Notes: a model not told the origin generated them from the letters alone. A stretch of DNA of 64,000 bases from Kalaharituber pfeilii (GCA_015179045.1 WHUZ01000116.1:91039-155038), one strand, 5' to 3'. Counted from the first letter of the stretch, positions 21,076 through 31,479 are shown. Numbers and translations are program-made.

Positions 21076-22247
21076 ATGAAGTCATTTTCGCTCCTTGCTT
21101 TAGCTATTTCCGCCGGCGTGGCCTTTGCGGCTCCAAGACCTATACCCTTTGCTCAAGACCTAGCAGATACTGTTGAGCTCGTTGAGACTCAGCCTGGTTC
21201 CACAGGCCCAACTGGACCCCCAGTGGGAATTGACGGTGTGTAATTATCTGATCACAAACGCTTCCATGAATGAGAATGTTTCATATATTAATTATCATGG
21301 CCGTTTCGCGCGAATCCAGCTCCACCACCACTGGCCCCATCGGAGTCTGAGATCATCGCAGATGCAAATGACAATTTTGTCACAAATGCAGACTCTGACG
21401 TGAAGGTCAAGAAGCGTGCACTCCCTCCAGCAGGATACTATACAGTTTTTGAAGGTTTGAGTGGTGCTACTCAACATCCTTCTTACATCACCTTCAAAAG
21501 TTTTCCCACATATGATCCGGTCGCTTGTACCAATTTCTGTAACTCCATTGCTGGCTGGTAAGTAAGGATAAACGACAATGGTGACAATTCCAATACGTTA
21601 CCTGACCTTTCTTACGACAGTGTTTTTGCCAACCTCTATATAGAGCATGTTGACGCTCAGGCACCGTGAAGATCAAGTGCTCGGTGTACAGCCAACCTTC
21701 ATCAGCATCCGCTGCTACCAATGAAGGTCAATGGCGCAATGGTTTAGAGTGTTTATCACCGACTCGAATGGATACTCTAAGAAAATAAACCCCGAGATTG
21801 CAGGCTGGAATGAAGAGGAGCTCAACGCGGCTATCAATGGCAAGAGGGCGAACCCCACTGACCCAGACCCATATATGGGCATGACCACCATCGAGGCTGT
21901 GAGTATTCCTATAACGATAATTTCTCACCCAAGCTACTCGCTAACACCTAGTTTACTGCTTAGGCAAACCCTCACTTTGCAAGGATCTCTGTGAGCAAAA
22001 GACCGCTTATAACTCTCGCCACCCTACAGACGGGAAATACCGCGCTTGCAACTTCTTCAACTTCTACCTCTTGTTCAAGAACGGTGAGGGTTACAAAACC
22101 GTCTGCTCCTTCTATATTATTCCATTCAATTCTAGCTATGCCACAAACACCGGCTATACCTCCAGTGGTAACGTTTACACTGTCCACGACTCATGGTCCT
22201 TCACTAGGGAACAGCTCCTTGGTGAAGGTGGCATTGTCACCATCTAA
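21076..22247 (+). pseudogene. Secreted cysteine-rich fungal protein gene, two frameshifts
   Basis: The ATG opens a signal peptide (MKSFSLLALAISAGVAFAAP, cleaved near AFA-AP). Exons are separated by introns at 21236-21319, about 21559-21620 (GTAAGT...ACAG) and about 21900-21964 (GTGAGT...TTAG). After a KVKKRAL dibasic stretch come two similar cysteine modules. The first has GYYTVFEGL, TYDPVACTNFCNSIAGC and VFANLYIEHV, then KIKCSVYSQP and TNEGQWRNG. The second has CKDLCEQKTAYNSRHPTDGK, YRACNFFNFYLLFKNGEGYK, TVCSFYIIPFNSSYATNTGY and ends EGGIVTI-stop. This doubled, apple/PAN-like cysteine layout occurs in secreted proteins of filamentous ascomycetes; function is unknown. Frames break near 21655 and near 21745. 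Either the gene is dying or the sequence has two single-base errors. Confidence 0.75.
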
Positions 22248-22636
22248 ATTTGCTTTTGAGATTATCCATTTGTGCGGGGAGGTGATGTAAAGGGCAAGGA
22301 AAAAACTGCTTGGAAAGCATTGGGTATGGTGATCATATATTGAATGTAATCCGGGAATTGGTGTTGGTTGTGTAAGTATTAACGTAGGTTGGTTTGGGTC
22401 ATGCGACAATGCGATTGTTGTGAAGGTCGGAATGGGCTCTTTGGGAAACCTTTCTCAGTCTTAAATTTCATGATTGTTCTACAATTTGTTTCAGTTCCTT
22501 GCTATGTAACTTATATGAATCAATATTGCGCATTCAGGGATTCTCATCATTTATTTTAATTGTGACAAGATGTGCCAAAATAACTCCATTGGAGAAGATC
22601 TGAATAACGGATACATTAGAGGGATTATTTCGCTGG
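22248..22636. other. 3' flank, no gene seen
   Basis: This is the downstream sequence of the secreted-protein gene. A/T-rich; no feature stands out. Confidence 0.4.
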
Positions 22637-22800
22637 CACCAGGTATGGTTTCCAGGGATCATCAGGGACGACTGCGCCACATGCTAGAGAATCGTACGGA
22701 AGGAATTTCATCACTGGGACTGGATTTCTAGGGCTGGATCCCTGGCAACGACCGCTTTTTGAGCCTCATCTATCTTCACCAGTGCTTAGTCAATTTTCAT
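22637..22800. repeat. Copy of the 4220-type dispersed repeat
   Basis: CACCAGGTATGG...CAGGGATCATCAGGGA...GCGCCACATGCTAGA and GGATCCCTGG parallel 4240-4400 in order and orientation. It is diverged. Confidence 0.5.
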
Positions 22801-22810
22801 TCTGAAAGCT

Positions 22811-22866
22811 GGCCCTGCCATGGCGAACAGCTGCACGCGGGGTCATGTGACAAAAAAAAAAATTTT
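22811..22866 (+). mobile_element. Family-C stub insertion, 56 bp
   Basis: Perfect TSDs TTCTGAAAGCT lie at 22800-22810 and 22867-22877. The insert begins GGCCCTGCCATGG and ends in poly(A) plus T. Confidence 0.88.
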
Positions 22867-23130
22867 TTCTGAAAGCTGATATCGAGTCAGCGAACTGATT
22901 CGTACGGTAAACCAAAAATCAGGCAGTGTCTGAAGGCAGCGTTGAGAATGTTGAGAAGTGATACACATAGTTCAAAGGTGCTCCATTTTCATGGGAGCAA
23001 ATGCCAACACTACGGCCTGTACTGCCTACAGTTACACCAGTTACCAGTCCAAATTGGTAGTAGTAGTCATAGCACATCTGCAGTTATGACTTAGTAAGGT
23101 TTGGATTGAGTGTTGCTATCTTGAAGTCTT

Positions 23131-23195
23131 TTTTTTTTTATTTTTTCTTTTTTAATCAAATAACCCCACTTGCAGCTGTTTGCCATGGCAGGGCA
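23131..23195 (-). mobile_element. Family-C stub insertion
   Basis: A T-rich tract is followed by the complement of tail C, with sense 5' end GCCCTGCC. Only a short GAAGT/AAAGT flank match is visible as TSD. Confidence 0.75.
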
Positions 23196-23214
23196 AAAGT
23201 AAGGAAAGTGAGAT

Positions 23215-23272
23215 CGCCATAGCCCATAGGGCGGCACGCGAGTAATGATAAAAAAAAAAAAAAAAAAAAAGC
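23215..23272 (+). mobile_element. Family-B stub insertion, 58 bp
   Basis: Perfect TSDs AAAGTGAGAT lie at 23205-23214 and 23273-23282. The insert starts CGCCATAGCCC and ends in poly(A). Confidence 0.93.
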
Positions 23273-23304
23273 AAAGTGAGATAGGTTAGCGGCTGGGCAC
23301 GAAG

Positions 23305-23432
23305 GGGCAGTATTCCTGATGCAGCAAAAACTCAAATGCATTTTTTTTGCTATTCCCAGGGTTGTGCCACATGTTAAGGGCTTTATCCCTGATAAATCCC
23401 TGGCACTAGCAAAATCCCTCTATTATTACTCG
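23305..23432. repeat. Copy of the 4220-type dispersed repeat
   Basis: TGATGCAGCAAAAACTCAA...GGGTTGTGCCACATG...ATCCCTGATAAATCCC parallels 6590-6700. Confidence 0.5.
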
Positions 23433-23717
23433 AGTACGTATGCTGTTTACGTAGAGACTCCTATTAGAGACTCCTATAATGTCTGGCGATGACATTGGGG
23501 ACATTCAGATTGTAAGATATTTGCAGGGAAACTGTCCAAGTGGTAAATTGCGAATAACTACACGACAAGTTTAGTTAGATGTCTTGTATATTTATAATAT
23601 CGCGGGTACCTCTGTATGGTACTAATACATTAAGGCGGAGGTTTAGTGCTAGGCCTGCAATTCTCAAGGACATTCCTTCATGTATGTACTCACCGGCAAT
23701 GCTCGTAGTATGTATCT

Positions 23718-23775
23718 TTTTTTTTTTTTTTTTTTTGTCACGTGACCCCGCGTGCAGCTGTTCGCCATGGCAGGG
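23718..23775 (-). mobile_element. Family-C stub insertion, 58 bp
   Basis: Perfect 14-bp TSDs CGTAGTATGTATCT lie at 23704-23717 and 23776-23789. Poly(T) and tail C only; sense 5' end CCCTGCC. Confidence 0.96.
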
Positions 23776-23799
23776 CGTAGTATGTATCTGACGGACATC

Positions 23800-24370
23800 A
23801 GGAGTACTCAGAATGGGATGTTTCAAAAAAAAATGCCGTGCGAAAATTCGCATACTTGACGATGTAAATCCGTGTTCTGAAACTGCACACATAAACACGT
23901 ATTCGAGGGGGGAAACTGTAAACGTGGATTTCCGGGTCAAATATCCACGGAAATTGGCAATTTCACCTGCGATCTGAACTTATATTCGATCAAATACCAT
24001 ACAAGCATAGGGGCTCTCTCCCCCCCAAAAAAGAGCGTCTTTGGAAGGGCGGAAAATACTCAAAAGAACAAAACAAACTCTCAAAACAAACTGACCCTGC
24101 TGTAGGTCATGCCCACCCTCGAGAATGTACGCATATAGAGTACGATGTAACGATTTACATTACACTCGGTGAAATTGGCAATTTCGATGCCCACAAGGCA
24201 TCATGGGGACCAGACACCACCCACGTTTGATGCAAATAGGTATTGGAAATGCGCGAATATGTTTTCGCATCGAAACGCCTACCCCTATGTACATTGTCAT
24301 ATTCCTATGGCAAAAGGACTCAAGTTCATATTCAATCGAGCACGTGTAGCTATTTTTTGGAAATACAGTA
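23800..24370. other. No gene identified
   Basis: AAATTGGCAATTTC occurs twice (about 23950 and 24171). No coding frame is recognised. Confidence 0.35.
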
Positions 24371-24409
24371 TCACGTAACCCCGCTTATCGCTATTCGCTA
24401 TGGCAGGGC
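24371..24409 (-). mobile_element. Tail-C stub without poly(T)
   Basis: The complement of tail C (TCACGTAACCCCGCTTATCG to GGCAGGGC) stops at the usual 5' point, but no T tract remains. It is an old or A-tail-less copy; TSDs are not visible. Confidence 0.65.
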
Positions 24410-24581
24410 ATGAGTAGCGATAGGATATAGCCTACCAAACCTAAATTGTGTAATCCAATTTGAGAAACTAGAGTCTCATGCCTAAGCCCCTAGACTTCAG
24501 GAATTGAACATGTTCGCGGCCAGTCATCTTGGCTGGGCCACTTAGAAATGGCCCGATTAGATGGCTGACCCCGAACAAACA

Positions 24582-25466
24582 TTGTAAGATAGACAGATAG
24601 TATCCACTACTGCCTTGCGATGGACCGGAGTGGTGAGAACTGGCGGAACGAAAGTACGACCAAGTGAGAGTGCGAGTGCAAAAGTGCGGGTGCGAAAAGA
24701 AGAGAAGAGAAGGTTGTTGATTGTATGTGCTACAGAACAGAAAGTCTATATATTTGATATGTACGTGCTGCCCTTATCTCCACGTGCCTTCCATGCCAAG
24801 CTTGCCTTTGACCCATTCCGTCCATCACCTCTGTTGGATGGTTCCAATTTTTGCGGGCGGAAACTCACAGTTTAGTTTCGTGCGAAATGATCCTAGCGAA
24901 ACGTAGAAATAATTTGGTTGCCATAGTTTCCACTTGAAATCTCGGCTATACAGTATGTGGTCAACCAACAGGACTTTACTTTTAAGCTCTGTTGTGGGGA
25001 CGAGACGGAATGGGTAAAGGCAAGCTTGTCATGGAAGGCACGTGGAGATAAGGGCAGCACGTGAGGCGTTTCACCGATATCATATGTATATTGAAGAAAT
25101 ATAGAGAATTATGTAGCAGACTTCGTATAGTATTCAATGAGCAATATGTGCTCCTAACATCAACCTATTTATAGACATGAGCTGCTAGAAAATTGTGCGA
25201 GTATTAAGGTTGCTCATTCTCACAACACGTATCCACAACATAGATTCCTCATCACATGGAATAACCTTATACCATAATCTCGGTTCATAATCTCGGTTCA
25301 TAGTCTCGGTTCTTGTGTGTCGCATAATCTTCAACATATATAGACTTTCTCTTCTCTTCTTTTTGCACCCGCACTATCGCACTCGCAGTCGCACTTGGTC
25401 GTACCTTCTTTCCGCCAATTCTCACCGCTCCGGTCCATCGCAAGGCAGTAGTGGATATCTTACAGT
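24582..25466. mobile_element. Inverted pair of LTR-like sequences
   Basis: TGTAAGATA...TATCCACTACTGCCTTGCG at the left is inverted at the right end (CGCAAGGCAGTAGTGGATAT, CTTACA). A second inverted block CGTGCTGCCCTTATCTCCAC (24766) recurs inverted near 25045-25070. The right arm is longer, with a TATAAATAGG-like promoter motif read on the minus strand (about 25170) and three GAACCGAGATTATG-like repeats. TG...CA borders suggest two LTR copies facing each other, the left with an internal deletion. No gene is present. Confidence 0.6.
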
Positions 25467-25636
25467 GAGTATAGCCATATATCATTTCGCTTGCTATAGC
25501 AAACTGCATCACGCTATAGCATTGCATCATGACATTGACATTGCATTGCACCACTATTATGGCAGAACTCAACCCTCACATTACCCTCACTCTGGACCTA
25601 TTATTGGCAATTGGAATAGAAATAATAGATTACATT

Positions 25637-25669
25637 CGCCATAGCCTATAGGGCGGCACGCGATTAATG

Positions 25670-25698
<29 letters not shown>
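25637..25698 (+). mobile_element. Family-B stub insertion, 62 bp
   Basis: TSDs ATAGATTACAT lie at 25626-25636 and 25699-25709. The insert starts TCGCCATAGCC and ends in about 29 A. Confidence 0.93.
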
Positions 25699-25701
<3 letters not shown>

Positions 25702-25709
25702 GATTACAT

Positions 25710-26186
25710 GCTGTCATTGTACAACACAAATCCTATGCGGACATCAGCATTGCCAGGAAATGTGTACTTACAGGAGGTCTATTTTTCAGCAAACCCGCGG
25801 CATCCTTTATAAGAGCGGGAGGGTATGCGAGGGCTGCTTTATCACGGTGAAGGCTAAATTACGAAGGGAAGATGTAGAGATACCGTTAAGTCTATTGATC
25901 TAAGAGACGCAAGAGCAGCAGGTTTATATACATGAGAAAGTATAGCATAACGTGACTTGGGAACCATAACTGAATAGGGAAATATATCAAATCAGGAAGG
26001 TGAGAAAGACACGGAGTGCGTGGCTTCCAAAGTAAAACGCCGTTGCGCAAGCTACACAAAAGTTGGCGTTGTGGCGTGATTCATATACAGTCCAGTAGTG
26101 AGACTGTGAGACTAAATGCATATGATTGGAACGAAAAGATAAAATGAAAGGGTAGCAGCAACAGGTGGCAACGGATGTAATGTTCC
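25710..26186. other. No gene seen
   Basis: Sequence between two B insertions. No ORF with recognisable content was found. Confidence 0.4.
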
Positions 26187-26200
26187 GACATCCTTTGGAA

Positions 26201-26598
26201 CGGAGTTGCTTTGAGAAAAGACTTAAGCAAGGTCCGGAAATGGCTGGAGGCCGACAACAAGGACATAGGTAAGACGGTAGGGATTCGATGGTTGAGAAAG
26301 AAGACTCTGCTGGTTGACGAAGGCAAGAAGACCAGCTCGGTGGCCGTATACGTGGAAAACATATTCGAGGGTGGGAGAGTGAGACTGGGAGGACGTTGGC
26401 TGAGGACGGACCAGTATGAACGGGACAGAGGACGGAAGTAGGAAAGGCATACAGGTCCAAAACCCGCATCACGCATGTACACCGCAGGCAGCACATGTAC
26501 TTAGTTATTCTTCTTTCCTTTCTTTTTCTGAAATAAAACCTCGCCATAGCCCATAGGGCGGCATGCGAGTATTGATATTAAAAAAAAAAAAAAAAAAA
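26201..26598 (+). mobile_element. Family-B ORF1-only element, intact reading frame
   Basis: A 398-bp insert with perfect 14-bp TSDs GACATCCTTTGGAA (26187-26200, 26599-26612). It contains an open frame (ATG at 26211 to TAG at 26441, 76 codons). The frame reads MRKDLSKVRKWLEADNK, GIRWLRKKTLLVDEGKKTSS and VRLGGRWLRTDQYERDRGRK-stop. This is the RRM-like C-terminal piece of LINE ORF1. A 3' UTR, tail B and poly(A) follow. Its 5' end nearly coincides with that of the 4421-6365 copy, so it looks like a defined unit rather than a random truncation. Whether the peptide is made is unknown. Confidence 0.9.
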
Positions 26599-26663
26599 GA
26601 CATCCTTTGGAAGGTCCACTTTGCTCGTAGTTCTGACATTTTGAGGAGGCTGATTGAGTGCTA

Positions 26664-26664
<1 letters not shown>

Positions 26665-26694
<30 letters not shown>

Positions 26695-26878
26695 CATTGT
26701 TCGAGTGCCGCCCTATGGGCTATGGCGAATTTTACGTCCATTGTGAAGGAAATTGAGAAAGGTGAAACAGTGAAGTAATTTTTTTTTTTTTTTTTTTTAT
26801 ATATCAGTACTCGCATGCCGCCCTGAGGGGAAATAGTGAAGTAAGAAAGTCCCCCTTTTTCCCATCAAGTGGAAAGTA
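26665..26878 (-). mobile_element. Family-B insertion containing a second B stub
   Basis: Perfect 13-bp TSDs GATTGAGTGCTAT lie at 26652-26664 and 26879-26891. The insert has about 28 T, tail B to about 26730, then 3' UTR-like sequence interrupted at 26779-26834. Confidence 0.9.
26779..26834 (-). mobile_element. Family-B stub, 56 bp, nested
   Basis: TSDs AGTGAAGTAA lie at 26769-26778 and 26835-26844. Only the 3' half of tail B (CCCTCAGGGCGGCATGCGAG in sense) and poly(T) are present; this is the shortest copy. Confidence 0.9.
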
Positions 26879-26990
26879 GATTGAGTGCTATAGCAGAAGG
26901 CATAGACAGTGACAGTGATAGCAGTAGTAGCTTGAGACTCGGAATGCAATAGCTGCAATTGACATGTTTGACATTGGTGGCCGCAGGATC

Positions 26991-26993
<3 letters not shown>

Positions 26994-27042
<49 letters not shown>
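26994..27042. repeat. (ATT)n microsatellite
   Basis: About 16 uninterrupted ATT units are followed by a T tract. The poly-Asn and poly-Ile frames through it are not genes. Confidence 0.98.
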
Positions 27043-27059
27043 TTTTTTTTGCACAATGA

Positions 27060-28080
27060 GAATGTAGCACACGAACTTTCAAGTTGCCGAGGTTTTTGCA
27101 CTGCATATCTGTAGGTGCGTAGTCAATTGTAGCAAACAAATACTTCCCCAGTTCCAATTGCACCTCTTATGTCGTATCCCGCCTTGGCCATTCTTACTGA
27201 TGCTGCGTCTAAACTATCTCATACGACCTACTGCAACCAAGCAGGGCCTAACTGGTATATCCTTTGGCAGTTACATGCTTTTAATAATTTTGAATCTTCT
27301 TTTATACATCTGTATTTTAGTATGATTCTCCACAATTTGCTATGGAGGATTATTTCACTGGAATGGAATTTTCACTGAAAAGAAAAGTATTGCAGTGAAG
27401 AGAAAGCATTTCGCTGAAGAGGATTTCGCATTCTTATCCGCAGTTTGCTTGGGTTCGAAGTTAACTGTAGAATGTACGCGTGTAGTGGGCGTGTACTAGG
27501 TAATGTAGTGCATCGTGCTTTGTACAGAGAAAAATAATATGAACCGTGGTGCTACTGAGTGGCCCGGGCCAGTCACCATCAGTGGTGGCTGAATCACTGT
27601 TACGAATGGCCCGGCACATCTCCATCCTGTACTAATAAAGGACATTAGTATACAGTCAAGCGATATCAAAATAACTTACCTGTATACCTGCAAAAAGCAC
27701 CTCTCAATCAAAAAAAGTCTAGATAGCTATCCGAGGATATAGAAACTGTAAAAGCACGTAGTACACGATACTCACGTTGTAGAGATATGGAACCTAGGGT
27801 GGTGGATACTTCAGAGCCACGACAACCAGGTCACAGGTTGGACTAGCGTGCTATCTGTACTGGCTATATTGGCACCGCGATAAGATGTTGCTTAACGACT
27901 TGTGTACATGAGGGGGAGGCATGAGTTAAATACAAAAGCTGTGATGCGACATAGGAAACTATCTTAGTTTTTTGAACGATGACTTATTTCCTGACCTTGG
28001 TCGATATATCCGGTGGGGCGCGGGGCATATCTTTTATTCCGGAGGGTTCGGGACTTTATTCTCTTGATGCGGATAATTCC
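27060..28080. other. No gene identified
   Basis: Splice-site-like strings occur on the minus strand (ACTTACC at about 27673, ACTCACG at about 27769), but no coding exon could be supported. Confidence 0.35.
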
Positions 28081-28084
28081 TACT

Positions 28085-28150
28085 CTTTTTTTTTTTTTTT
28101 TTTATATCATTACTCGCTTGCCGCCCTGGGGGCTATGGCGAGGGTTTATT
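28085..28150 (-). mobile_element. Family-B stub insertion
   Basis: Poly(T) and tail B (complement CTCGCCATAGCCCCCAGGGC). The 5' border and TSD are not clear. Confidence 0.8.
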
Positions 28151-28429
28151 ACAAACAAAAACCAAAAAAGTCAGATAGCTACTCGGTTGGTCTGTGACAG
28201 AAACCTTTATATTAGATCCATGTCCAAGTGACGTGAAGGTAATCCCCTGAATAGTGTCGTACCAGCCTGAAACCGCCCAGGCCATCTGGAACCTTTCCCT
28301 TGCCAGTTGGGAAGACTGCGCTGCTCTGGTGTGTCCGGATTGCTCTTCGAAGTTTTAGCAGTGATTTGTTTGAAATCACTCCATGGTTTTATCATCCACA
28401 TAGGCTCATACGAAGGTTCGCTAGCTGGC

Positions 28430-28700
28430 TGCTTCCAGAACCGGTTTGATGCCTATCAAGAATACAACAGGTGAAAAGATGTGAGCTTGCCGAGTACCAT
28501 CTGTCATGGAGGCTGATCCCCTTTGCCTTCCACGCCGTCCAGGTTCAAGTTGAAGGTCGTAGGTTGGAGGTACCCATCTACGAACGCGCTCAAACTCCAG
28601 TCCACCATGTCGATCTGCTGCACGACCTCTCGCCTCGTGAAATTGAAGGCGGACTTTATATCGTCCCCTATGATGGCCGGCCTCGTACACTTTGTATATC
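28430..28700 (-). pseudogene. LINE reverse transcriptase relic
   Basis: The minus frame reads IIGDDIKSAFNFTRREVVQQ, DMVDWSLSAFVDGYLQP and TTFNLNLDGVEG, then in another frame TDGTRQ...FSPVVFLIGIKP. It aligns with the first-Asp region of the RT at 1-334 (GDDIKAAFNHLRRDKVV) and the following QGSPLSPVLF block. One frameshift near 28500 and substitutions disable it. No tail or TSD was found. Confidence 0.75.
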
Positions 28701-28769
28701 ACACTTGCATTACAAAACATCTTACCTGATAAACATAGAAGCAAGCTATTCCCCATACTCCCAATCATG

Positions 28770-30316
28770 ACATAGACTGGATAATGGTTTTAACATTGTC
28801 GGAAATTAATCTTCACCATGCGCATTGATCCGAGAATCTCTCCACCCATATCTGAGGCCGTTCTATCGTCCATTGGCCTGATTCCTTTCTTTACTCTTAA
28901 ATAGCTACTGTCATTGAACATTTTCAATTTTCGGTTGCCCCTTCTACCACAATACTCAAATTAGGACCAAACTTGTACATATGATCTTGAACATTTGGTG
29001 ATGCATAATTGAATATGTCATTACTCTAGCTGCTCGTATATACATTACTCAATAGACGTTGTTCTCTGTTGCTTAATTAGATATATCTCCGTATACTATT
29101 CCATGTATCCTCCTATAAGTGCAGGCTGAGATGTCTAAGTTACCGTTCCCTGTATACCTAAGCTCGAGCTAAATTATGGAAACAATTGAAGCGCTCAGAA
29201 ATTTATAATATCTTAATTACTACCTCCGAACGTGTGTAGCTTCTAGGCCGGGAGCTACGCCAGAAATGGAATAAGCTTCTTAACCAGTCATAGACCACTA
29301 AGACTATACGTCTTTTGGAAGCATGACTCTGTAGCTAGCATACAGTCACTTCCCCGTGACGTTGCTTAGTCTTGAAGACAAGATGGGGGCCTCTGCCGGG
29401 CGTATTCTTGTATATCGGGTGATAATCTAACTTGCGCTATTTTATTTTATGTTATTTCTTCTATTTTAGCTTTTTGTTCGTTTGTTCTGTTTTCGTTCAG
29501 TATTCATCCGCAACCCTGCTACACTGACGAGGCACAACTTACCTACGTAAATATTGCATGATGTTCTGGACGATTCGCGCCGTCCAACCCTTGGGCTAGT
29601 GGTCAATGACTAATAACAGCCGGGCACTCACAAGATGCATATACTGTGGCATTCCCGACGAAAAAAACGTGACCTACAAAATTTCTCAGCAATCTGAATA
29701 TCCTTCTGTCTTGGATCAGACTTATATACAGCAAAATTCTGATCCACTGGGCTGTAATAAAGCCCGTTTTTAGTTGCATACTCTTGTACCGAATGGCCCT
29801 CATAGCGGTTCAAAGCAATGTTCGCTGTTATGTCTACCGGGTGTATATGAGCCTAATGGTAGGGTTATTGAGGTGGGACCGTCACGTTCGGGCTTGTGCT
29901 AAGGTAAGTGACGGACTACATCTGCACAACATGTGCACCCCATTTAGTCGCCAGTCTATGCATGAGAATATATGAGCTTCAAGCTCAGGGCCAAGCTACC
30001 GATATTTCCAAAGTATTTGTATTTGTAATAATAAATGTTATCCCAGGTGTAAACTAGCGCTGTTCTGCCAACACATACAACTAATCACCTCATTTCAGAT
30101 GCTCAGTGGTTTTTTCCGTGTGTACACTCAAATTCTCCCCACATGTCCCTTATGCCTTATAATTCTAGCTCACGACTCGTTTGTGTATATGCACAACTAT
30201 ATGTCTGCCACTTTGGTGTGTAAAACTCAGTATCCAAATTCTCTTGTTGAAGGTTACCAGAAAGAGCATTTACATACCCGGTTCGCTCTGCCCATTGATT
30301 CCGATAAGCCTACCGA
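28770..30316. other. No gene identified
   Basis: Downstream side of the beta-trefoil gene. Short ORFs at 29603-29813 and 29784-29975 have no motif. A/T-rich intergenic sequence. Confidence 0.4.
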
Positions 30317-31431
30317 TTACCCTAGAATAACTAAGTAAAACTTTTCCCAATGGCTCCTGACACCCTGAAGGCAGATGGCCTGATAATAGTTTCCATCAAG
30401 CCTAATATATCTTCCCGGATTTGCCACAGGCTCAATAGCTACTTCTCCCTGGTTTCCCGCCCCTCGAATCCAGAACTTTTCTAATGCCCCACAACCATAC
30501 TGACAATTCACTACCCCGCCGCCGTCGTTCCAAAATTGGCCAGGTCCTAAGCCCCTTGCCTCAGCACGCATGTAGACATTGAGAAAGCAGGTAGACTTGA
30601 AAGAGACGGCGCCATCAGGGTGACGTTCCAGCTGGAATGTCTCCCAGCCAGCAACAAATGTTTGCACACGGACGGAGCCGCCACCCCTCTCAACATAGGA
30701 TTTCACACACTCTCCGTTCATCTGGACATATCTGTCGCGGAAGGCAACTGATTTGAGTGCCACAAGTGTCGGTGCCATGGGACGAGTGATACTATTTGCC
30801 TTGAATTCACGGAGCTCTTGCAATTCTTCCTCACGTTCATCAAACTCTACACGGAGAGACTTGAGGCTCTGCTCCAATTGTTGTAATCTGTCTTCCTCCA
30901 TGCTCCTACTATAATGTGGTATGTTGCCAATTGATTTGCGCCCGAATCCCATGAACGAAAATCCCCATGAAGTGGTTCTAGCCGCTTTTCTGCTGAGCTC
31001 CTGCTGCTTTTCCGCGCCATCAACGGAGTTCGGTCCACTTCGCATAAAGTCGTCCTCATCCTTCACGTCGTATGATTCATCTAAACTTTCAATGATGGTT
31101 CCTTCACTTGGAGTGTAGCAGCTACTTCCGGGGCCAGCGAAGCCTCCTCGCATGGCTGCGAGCTGGTCACTGTAGGGCTTTCGGACCTGCGGAGGAACGC
31201 AAACCCAATTAATAATCTTAGGGCCGGGATGTCAGTTCCAAAAAACAGAGAGCAGAGACCAACTGAGTTAACTATCTTCACAAAAATCATTTGAGGATCG
31301 ATATTGTCCTTGTGCGCTACACGAAACCAATCCCACAAAGTGTCCAGTGCGCGTTCGGTGAGAACTTCATCTGCAACAAGGAGGTCTCGGTCACGTATAA
31401 GTGGGGGGAGCGGAAATTTCTGGGTAGACAT
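30317..31431 (-). CDS. Beta-trefoil (fascin-like) protein with coiled coil
   Basis: A two-exon gene, about 339 residues. Exon 1 runs 31431-31282 (MSTQKFPLPPLIRDRDLL... to DPQMIF). The intron is 31281-31187 (GTGAAG...CGCAG; a donor at GTTAAC would add two codons). Exon 2 runs 31186-30317 and opens VRKPYSDQLAAMRGG. Residues about 62-145 are polar and probably disordered. Residues about 146-179 form a heptad-rich coiled coil (MEEDRLQQLEQSLKSLRVEF). Residues about 190-339 show repeats typical of fascin-like beta-trefoils: VALKSVAFRDRYVQMNG, GGSVRVQTFVAGWETFQLER, VNCQYGCGALEKFWIR, VAIEPVANPGRYIRLDG and HWEKFYLVIL. Such folds bind actin, sugars or proteins; the target here is unknown. There is no signal peptide, so it is probably intracellular. 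It is one of two intact host-type genes in the window. Confidence 0.8.
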
Positions 31432-31479
31432 GGTAGGATGGAACTCGGAGGTCTATCTCTTGGACAAGTTTTGAGGTAA

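Noticed and set aside
26797..27101. Poly-asparagine and poly-isoleucine ORFs
   Set aside because: They are translations of the (ATT)n microsatellite.
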